Source: an uncultured Prevotella sp. | GTDB taxonomy: Bacteria; Bacteroidota; Bacteroidia; Bacteroidales; Bacteroidaceae | DNA length: 22,559 nucleotides | Reading direction: 5' to 3' | Assembly: GCA_900770025.1 (NCBI GenBank) | Contig: CAAGIW010000086.1 | Span: 1 to 22,559 of the forward strand | Shown here: piece by piece, positions 21,014-22,559 of the stretch | How the letters are laid out: each line of letters begins with the position of its first letter | How positions within the stretch are numbered: position 1 is the stretch's first letter | The notes under the pieces: generated by a model | What the model was told of the DNA's origin: nothing | The model's database searches: none | What the model saw: only the letters and a program-made list of their open reading frames with translations | Position numbers and translations under genes: made by a program

Positions 21014-21436
21014 ATGAAAGCAAAAATGTTATGTATGGCGGCGGTGGCCCTGATGGCATCGTGCGCCTCTGTGAAGAAAACGGCCTCTCTCGATGCGCTC
21101 AACGGAGAGTGGAACATCGTGAAAATCAACGGCAACGACATCACCACCCAGCAGTTAGACAACCGTGCCTTTATTGGCTTCGACGTGGCTACCAAGCGTG
21201 TGTATGGCTGCGCCGGATGCAACCGCATGACGGGTGCCCTGCAGGCAGATGCCTCTACCGGCACGCTGACCTTTGACGACAAGATGGCCATGACGCGCAT
21301 GATGTGCCGCAACATGGACGTGGAGCAGCAGGTGGTGGAGGCCATGAGCAAGGTGGCCACCTATCAGACCACCAAGACTGGCCTGCTGCTGAAGGACAAG
21401 GCCGGCAACGTGGTGTTTGAACTGAAGAAGCCGTAG
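21014..21436 (+). CDS. META-domain (HslJ-like) lipoprotein
   Basis: A 140-residue lipoprotein. The signal peptide MKAKMLCMAAVALMASC has a lipobox (LMASC, Cys17), and the mature part is a META domain: LNGEWNIVKINGNDI, then FDVATKRVYGCAGCNRMTGAL containing the family's CN-M-G pattern, LTFDDKMAMTRMMC, and the final LLLKDKAGNVVFEL strand. HslJ in Escherichia coli is a heat-shock outer-membrane protein linked to novobiocin tolerance; function here is unproven. The ATG at 21014 was chosen because it gives a signal peptide with two lysines; the open frame's TTG at 21005 lies inside the promoter box. Confidence 0.88.
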   Translation: MKAKMLCMAAVALMASCASVKKTASLDALNGEWNIVKINGNDITTQQLDNRAFIGFDVATKRVYGCAGCNRMTGALQADASTGTLTFDDKMAMTRMMCRNMDVEQQVVEAMSKVATYQTTKTGLLLKDKAGNVVFELKKP

Positions 21437-21453
21437 TGCATCTTCCGTGCGAT

Positions 21454-21468
21454 GCCATGGGCGATGGC
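21454..21468. terminator. Small hairpin between convergent genes
   Basis: GCCAT (21454-21458) and ATGGC (21464-21468) form a five-pair stem; an overlapping alternative is GCATC...GATGC just upstream. It sits in the 40-bp gap between the convergent META and DUF4143 genes. There is no T-run, so a terminator role is weak. Confidence 0.25.
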
Positions 21469-21476
21469 GGCGCAGA

Positions 21477-22010
21477 TTAGTCTTTCAGACATGCCAATGG
21501 AATAGCCTTTACTCCGTCTGGACGGGTGTAGGCCATGCTGCCACCTGTCATAACGATAAGTAGGTCGGGCTCACGCAGAGGCACCTGCTTCTCGTCCTCA
21601 TTATGTTTCCGTATGAGTTGTTTCAGTTGCAGCAGGTGTGCGGCGCCATCGTTGATTTCACGACTGCCAAGCTTGCACTCAATAAGCGCATAACGGCCAT
21701 CCGCAAGATGCAGCACCAGGTCGGCCTCCAACCCATATCGGTCGCGATAATAGGATATATGACTGTCGAAGTCGGCCGTATATGCCCGCAGGTCTCTGAT
21801 GCACATCTGTTCAAAGATAAACCCGAAGGTCTTCAGCTGTAACTCCAAAGATTCCGCACTTTGCCCTAATGCAGCCACGGCTATCGAGGGGTCGGTGAAG
21901 CAGCGCTTCGGTGTGCTCCTGATGGCAGTCTTGCTCCGAATGGCCGGGCACCACGCATCCACATCCTGTATGACAAAGAGTTTCTCAAGAGCCGTCACAT
22001 AATCATCGAA
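21477..22010 (-). pseudogene. 5'-truncated AAA/DUF4143 protein gene
   Basis: The frame encodes FDDYVTALEKLFVIQDVDAW and continues to LKD, about 177 codons. This is the C-terminal DUF4143 half of the roughly 400-residue ATP-binding proteins common in Bacteroidales. The nuclease-like motif is visible as DLVLHLADGRYALIECKLGS (D...ExK). The whole N-terminal AAA ATPase domain (Walker A and B) is missing: a TAG directly precedes Phe, and the only possible starts are an internal GTG at 21998 or later codons. A TATCTTTG promoter remains just upstream, followed by ATG-GAG-TAG, as if an internal deletion joined the original start region to the C-terminal part. The residual domain might still be made from GTG but cannot have ATPase activity. 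Confidence 0.75.
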
Positions 22011-22040
22011 CTACTCCATATACCTTAACTTATATGAGTG

Positions 22041-22072
22041 CAAAGATAGCGCATATTGTTGAACTCTACAAG
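22041..22072 (-). promoter_or_regulatory. Promoter left upstream of the DUF4143 remnant
   Basis: Minus-strand CTTG (22069-22072), 20-bp spacer, TATCTTTG (22041-22048): a good Bacteroidetes promoter with one mismatch in the -33 box. An ATG follows at 22019, but it is stopped after one codon (GAG TAG). Confidence 0.6.
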
Positions 22073-22074
22073 CC

Positions 22075-22229
22075 ATTCGGTGTTTTTGCGGTGTTTCATC
22101 CGGCATTCTTGTGGTGTTTCATCCGGCATTCTTGTGGTATTTCATCCGATGTTTTCGTGGTGTTTCATCCGGTGTTTTTGCGGTGTTTCGGCCGATGTTT
22201 TTGTAGTGTTTCGGCCGGTGTTTTTTGAG
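22075..22229 (+). repeat. 23-bp minisatellite, about 6.7 units
   Basis: Six full 23-bp units start at 22075, 22098, 22121, 22144, 22167 and 22190, plus a partial unit at 22213. Each begins ATCCGG or GGCCGG (or a close variant), has a T-rich centre such as TGTTTTTGCG or CATTCTTGTG, and ends GGTGTTTC. Units two and three are nearly identical. The period is not a multiple of three, arguing against coding. Confidence 0.85.
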
Positions 22230-22237
22230 GAGAATAT

Positions 22238-22291
22238 CGATGAAATGGGCGATTTTTGCAGGATGGAGGCCGATTTTGCGCCATTTCATCG
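22238..22291. repeat. 11-bp inverted repeat
   Basis: CGATGAAATGG at 22238-22248 and CCATTTCATCG at 22281-22291 are exact reverse complements, with 32 bp between them that contains two related CGATTTTTGC / CGATTTTGCG words. It could form a stem-loop downstream of the minisatellite. Function unknown. Confidence 0.55.
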
Positions 22292-22359
22292 CACGGAAGC
22301 AGACCGCCTAAAATCCAAAGAGTTGCACTTCTTACCCTAAGGTATTCGGCTTGAATTCT

Positions 22360-22440
22360 AAAACGGTGCGTTTTGAAATGCAAAATGGTGCGTTTTGAAT
22401 TCTAAAACGGTGCGTTTTACAACGCAAAATGGTGCGTTTT
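22360..22440 (+). repeat. Four-unit 22-bp hairpin repeat array
   Basis: Cores at 22360-22374, 22382-22396, 22404-22418 and 22426-22440 are exactly 22 bp apart and alternate AAAACGGTGCGTTTT, AAAATGGTGCGTTTT, AAAACGG..., AAAATGG..., giving a 44-bp higher-order unit. Spacers are seven bases (for example GAATTCT before the first and between the second and third). Same strand and phase pattern as the array at 102-138. Not a CRISPR: spacers are far too short. Confidence 0.85.
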
Positions 22441-22559
22441 GCAAGCTGTTTTTCGGCGAAATGACTTTGACTGATTTAACTTTACACTTTTCTTGTTGTT
22501 TTACTAAATTACTTCACTCTCATTTTATGTCTTTACTAAATCCCTTTACAAAGCAGGAA

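Larger units (their letters stand above)
21999..22559. other. Gene-free right end with repeats
   Basis: No credible gene. From left to right it holds the remnant promoter (22041-22072), the 23-bp tandem array (22075-22229), an 11-bp inverted repeat (22238-22291), the 22-bp hairpin array (22360-22440), and about 119 AT-rich bases with TTTACTAAAT twice but nothing else I can assign. Open frames over the minisatellite encode only Phe/Val/Cys-rich repeats. Confidence 0.7.

Noticed and set aside
22034..22340. Phe/Val/Cys-rich small proteins over the right-end minisatellite
   Set aside because: They are translations of a 23-bp repeat in shifting frames; no conserved frame or start.
22360..22440. 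Possible CRISPR array
   Set aside because: The repeats are separated by only seven bases with recurring sequence, and no cas genes are present.

Overview
The window looks like a chromosomal segment of a Bacteroidales bacterium, most probably a Prevotella-like member of Prevotellaceae. Three things suggest this: the genes are mostly GC-rich with A-rich leaders and no clear Shine-Dalgarno sites; several promoters match the Bacteroidetes TTTG / TAnnTTTG pattern; and it carries lineage-typical genes (long three-domain IspG, DUF6242- and DUF6089-type envelope proteins, a uppS-bamA-ompH-ompH-ompH-murI run). The genus is an inference; there is no rRNA or tRNA in the window.

Layout. 1-483 is non-coding and holds two 22-bp-period hairpin repeats and a 169-bp MITE-like element. 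484-5086 (minus) is a tight operon: rpoN, a PAP2-like membrane protein, purE and ispG. From 5314 a strong promoter drives plus-strand envelope genes: a DUF6242-like lipoprotein, a DUF6089-like outer-membrane protein, uppS (undecaprenyl-PP synthase), bamA, three Skp/OmpH-type periplasmic chaperones and murI. Together these supply the lipid carrier, D-Glu for peptidoglycan, and the outer-membrane protein assembly machine with its chaperones. A secreted PL10-type pectate lyase follows (14087-16402).

16.4-19.4 kb is an AT-richer accessory island. It holds a tiny MKK-type peptide gene, a decayed IS1595-type transposase tail, dinD, a frameshifted HTH antitoxin-like remnant, a second MITE copy, a DpnD/PcfM-like small protein and a winged-helix plus PD-(D/E)XK-like nuclease protein. 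Core genes resume with lolE-type permease and rbfA (minus), divergent from a META-domain lipoprotein. The right end (21.5-22.56 kb) holds a 5'-deleted AAA/DUF4143 gene that still has a promoter, a 23-bp minisatellite, an inverted repeat and a four-unit array of the same 22-bp hairpin repeat seen at the left end.

The most interesting signals are the MITE pair, the one-strand hairpin arrays at both ends, the nuclease/DpnD-like/DinD island, repeat-derived coding sequence at the start of the first OmpH gene, and the promoter-retaining deletion of the DUF4143 gene. I did not find a convincing complete new multi-gene system; the 16.8-19.3 kb island is the best candidate.
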